This document shows, piece after piece, positions 61,734 to 64,000 of a DNA stretch of 64,000 nucleotides. How positions within the stretch are numbered: position 1 is the stretch's first letter; each line of letters opens with the position of its first letter. The position numbers and the translations under genes were made by a program. The notes beneath the pieces are model-generated. The model had not been told where the DNA came from. It searched no databases and saw only the letters and a list, made by a program, of their open reading frames with translations. This DNA is from Streptomyces coeruleorubidus. Its GTDB lineage: Bacteria > Actinomycetota > Actinomycetes > Streptomycetales > Streptomycetaceae. The stretch is taken from contig NZ_CP023694.1 of assembly GCF_008705135.1 (NCBI RefSeq), positions 8,469,001 through 8,533,000 of the forward strand, read 5' to 3'.

Positions 61734-62987
61734 TCAGCGAGAACGCCCGCCGACCCCCGTACGGTTCCGCCACATCTGCTCCTGAACGCCCAGGCGCTCA
61801 CGCAGCCGCGTCAGCCGGGGCATCCGCACGCGCTGCTCCCCGGACACACGGTCCAGTTCCTCGAACAGGCGCCGGGTGCGGTGCTCGGTGTCGAGCTCGT
61901 CGAGGATCCGGTTGACCTCCGTCAGGACGGCGCCGAGCAACTGCCAGTGCCGCGTTTCGCGCTCGGCCTCCTTGCGCAGCAGCAGGGCCAGCTTGTCGCG
62001 GGTGCCCGCCGCGGTGCGCAGCTCCGTGGCGAGACGTTCCTCCGCCGACTCGGCGCTCGCGCTCAGATGGGTGGTCACCAGCACCGCGAAACTCACCACC
62101 GCGTCGGCGATCTCGGACAGCAGCTGCTCCAGCGCGGCGCCCGTCTCGGCATCGAACAGCGGCTCGGGCTCGCGTTCCTTCGCCAGGTCGGTGAAGGACC
62201 GCGCGAGCACGCGCAGGACGACCGTGCAGATCTCCAGCGTGTCCAGGCCGGTCCGCAGCACCACCCGGTGCAGCAGGCCCTCCCGCACGCGCGGGTTGAG
62301 CCGCAGGCTGTCCTCCGCCTGCCGGAGCGCCGCGTCCACCTCCACGATGTCGTGGTCAAGGCGCCGCGCCTCGTGCAGCCGCTCCGCCGCGCGGTCCGGG
62401 GGCGTACCGCCGGCCGCCTCCTCGCCCATGCGCAGCATCAGCTGCCGCAGCCGGCGCGCCAGACCCTCGATGGACGCGCCCGCCTCCTCCACCCACACCG
62501 GCGGAGCCAGCAGCAGATTGCAGCCGAGTCCGACGACCGCGCCGATCAGCGTCTCCACCACGCGGGCCCAGGCGGTGTCCCCGACGGTGGTGACCCCGAG
62601 CACCAGCATCGCGCTGATCGCGACCTCGGGTACGTACTCCTCCACCCGCACCAGCCGTCCCACGGCCAGCGAGGCCACGAGGAGCAGCGCGAGGCTCCAC
62701 CAGGTCAGGCCCACCAGGAGGCTGAACGCGATGGCGACGAGGACGCCGGTCACCACGGCGTTCACCCGCCGGAAGCCGTTGGTGAGCGTGGCGTACAGGG
62801 TCACCTGGACGACCAGCAGGGCCGTCAGGGGAGCGGTGAGCGGTGCCGCCTCGGGGCTCAGCCGCAGCGCGATGACGTAGGCGATCGTCGCCGCGAACGC
62901 GGACCGCACCGTCTGGACGACCACGGGGTCCCGGCGCTTGTGCACGATCCGCCTGGCGTGCGCCGTCCACTCACGTACCTCTTGCAT
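61734..62987 (-). CDS. FUSC/aromatic acid exporter-like membrane protein
   Basis: A 417-residue protein. About six hydrophobic helices lie in residues 25-160 (SAFAATIAYVIALRL, TALLVVQVTLYATL, VVTGVLVAIAFSLLVGL, LALLLVASLAVGRLV, AISAMLVLGVTTVG), followed by a long cytoplasmic helical domain. This is the layout of FUSC/ArAE family transporters, half-size here. The substrate is unknown. ATG at 62987; the upstream site is not strong. Confidence 0.75.
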   Translation of the reverse strand: MQEVREWTAHARRIVHKRRDPVVVQTVRSAFAATIAYVIALRLSPEAAPLTAPLTALLVVQVTLYATLTNGFRRVNAVVTGVLVAIAFSLLVGLTWWSLALLLVASLAVGRLVRVEEYVPEVAISAMLVLGVTTVGDTAWARVVETLIGAVVGLGCNLLLAPPVWVEEAGASIEGLARRLRQLMLRMGEEAAGGTPPDRAAERLHEARRLDHDIVEVDAALRQAEDSLRLNPRVREGLLHRVVLRTGLDTLEICTVVLRVLARSFTDLAKEREPEPLFDAETGAALEQLLSEIADAVVSFAVLVTTHLSASAESAEERLATELRTAAGTRDKLALLLRKEAERETRHWQLLGAVLTEVNRILDELDTEHRTRRLFEELDRVSGEQRVRMPRLTRLRERLGVQEQMWRNRTGVGGRSR

Positions 62988-63073
62988 CCTGGGGCTGTTC
63001 CCCTTCCCCTGGCGTATCGAACGCGTCCATGAAGGACGTTAATGCCGGGGGAAACCGCAGGCGACCGAGAGCC

Positions 63074-63568
63074 TCAGGCGTACACCTTGTCGAGGAAGGC
63101 GGTCAGATGGCCCATCGTCCGCTCGATCTGCTCCTCCAGGGTGAGGCTCTCCTCGAAGCGGGCCCCGCTGTCCGGCACCTTCTTCCCACGCAGGTACAGC
63201 GAGCAGGCGAGGTCGGTGCACATGTACGCCCCGACGGAGTTCCCCTCGCGCCCGGCCGCTCCCGTCTTCCGTGCGGTCATCAGCGCCACACCGCCCCGCG
63301 GGTGCGTCGTGAGGCACAGCGAACACATGCTGCGGTGCAGAAAGCCCCGCTGCGCGGGCTGGAACCGCATCGCCACCCCGACGAGCCGTCCCTCGCGCTC
63401 GGCGACCAGATAACTCCGGTCCGGTGCTCCCGGATCCCGCCACCCGAGAAAGTCGAGATCGTCCCAAGGCCGCTCGGCGAGGTCCCGGGGGACGGACAGA
63501 CGCTTGGCCTCTCCCTTGGAGCAGTTGATGAAGGAGTTGCGGATGTCCTGTTCGGTGAGTGATCTCAT
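63074..63568 (-). CDS. FBP-domain (FusB-like, treble-clef zinc) protein
   Basis: A 164-residue protein with an FBP C-terminal treble-clef zinc finger, Cys82/Cys85 (MCSLCLTTH) and Cys117/Cys122 (YMCTDLACS). The same domain in FusB and FusC binds elongation factor G and rescues it from fusidic acid. Here it may act on translation in general. AGGAG precedes the ATG. A large palindrome lies between it and the divergent DUF3626 gene. Confidence 0.8.
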   Translation of the reverse strand: MRSLTEQDIRNSFINCSKGEAKRLSVPRDLAERPWDDLDFLGWRDPGAPDRSYLVAEREGRLVGVAMRFQPAQRGFLHRSMCSLCLTTHPRGGVALMTARKTGAAGREGNSVGAYMCTDLACSLYLRGKKVPDSGARFEESLTLEEQIERTMGHLTAFLDKVYA

Positions 63569-63604
63569 GGGGGGCTCCTGGTCGTCTTCGGCGGTCGCCG
63601 TCGG

Positions 63605-63629
63605 CGAAACCTAGGGGTCCTAGGTTTCG
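63605..63629. promoter_or_regulatory. 25-base perfect palindrome between the FBP and DUF3626 genes
   Basis: Arms CGAAACCTAGG and CCTAGGTTTCG around GGT, all 11 pairs matching. It is centred between two divergent starts, as expected for an operator. As RNA it would also form a stem, but its place fits a protein site better. Confidence 0.65.
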
Positions 63630-63664
63630 GGATCAGGTTAGAAGCATCGAACAAGGGGGAGCCA

Positions 63665-64000
63665 GTGGATTTTGCCGAGGTCGCGTCCGCACGGGCACGT
63701 ACGGCGCTGCGCCATGTGGCGGGCGGCTCGTCGGGGCCCGCCGTCGATCCGGAGGTGCGGATCACACTGAATTTCCACCCGGACCGGCCGGCGGGCGGCG
63801 TGCCCATCCTCGTGGCGCTCGCCCGGGACGGCGCCTACCACTCGCAGTTCGTCACCGGCACCAGCAACGGCGGCCTCACGGCCCGCCCCGGCGGCGACCG
63901 GTGGCTCTGGGAGAGCCGGATCTTCGGCGGGGCGTACGACGAAGCGGCCGGCCACGAGCGGCCCGTCTACGGTGCCCTGAACTTCCGCCGGCAAGTGGTC
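63665..64000 (+). CDS. DUF3626 protein, N-terminal part (cut by window edge)
   Basis: The first 112 codons of a protein with VDPEVRITLNFHPDRP, then FVTGTSNGGLTA and RIFGGAYDEAAGHERPVYGA. These are the marks of DUF3626, found in actinobacteria and of unknown role; its conserved His and Asp suggest an enzyme. GTG at 63665 follows AAGGGGGAG. The 3' end lies outside. Confidence 0.8.
   Translation, partial: MDFAEVASARARTALRHVAGGSSGPAVDPEVRITLNFHPDRPAGGVPILVALARDGAYHSQFVTGTSNGGLTARPGGDRWLWESRIFGGAYDEAAGHERPVYGALNFRRQVV

Overview
The window is high-GC DNA with strong third-position GC bias, GTG and TTG starts, four-base ATGA/GTGA stop-start overlaps, mycothiol-type enzymes and DmdR/IdeR-type iron boxes. 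Together these point to a Streptomyces (or very close actinomycete) chromosome. It looks like ordinary chromosomal DNA carrying many small metabolic and transport operons. I saw no rRNA, tRNA, CRISPR array, prophage or intact insertion sequence.

Region by region. 1-3.5 kb: the start of an ABC exporter (cut by the window edge), a mycothiol-dependent isomerase-like protein, an orphan glycine-amidinotransferase-like enzyme and a TetR regulator. 3.5-5.2 kb: an FAD monooxygenase divergent from that TetR gene, with two operator palindromes between them, then a decayed tandem duplication that joins the tails of two unrelated genes. 5.1-8.0 kb: a cobalamin riboswitch and the cbiMNQO cobalt importer. 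8.1-16.6 kb: a membrane Ser/Thr kinase, an MFS transporter, a single-chain DppB-DppC type permease, a GNAT acetyltransferase, a two-domain VOC protein, a methyltransferase and an SDR. 16.6-18.8 kb: a His-rich DUF4396 protein behind a CsoR-like palindrome, a Met/His-rich membrane protein and an ECF sigma factor.

18.8-25.8 kb is the most notable block: an iron-box-controlled operon whose gene order (ATP-grasp, NIS synthetase, NIS synthetase, PLP decarboxylase) matches the vibrioferrin pvsA-B-D-E set without the pvsC exporter. It is divergent from an FhuF-type siderophore-iron reductase. 25.8-33.3 kb: an alpha/beta hydrolase and a berberine-bridge-like oxidase, a hydrolase pseudogene, a Zn/Mn ABC importer with two Zur-like boxes, a YheO-type regulator coupled to a PLP threonine/serine enzyme, and a cupin. 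33.3-40.8 kb: a MoxR/CoxE pair, a MacB-like ABC transporter and the lutABC lactate oxidation operon.

40.9-53.5 kb is a complete L-rhamnose regulon. rhaI, the aldolase/dehydrogenase fusion and rhaB run leftwards. The importer (rhaT, rhaP, rhaQ, rhaS), the mutarotase, a secreted BNR_4 beta-propeller protein probably supplying rhamnose, and a LacI regulator run rightwards. LacI-type boxes lie on both sides of the divergent promoter. 53.6-64 kb: an S33 hydrolase, a PIG-L deacetylase, an ECF41-like sigma factor, a Cys-cluster/pentapeptide fusion, a CYP102-like P450 with a divergent TetR, an iron-box-controlled DUF2470 protein, a Tat lactonase, an FUSC-like membrane protein, an FBP-domain protein and the start of a DUF3626 gene.
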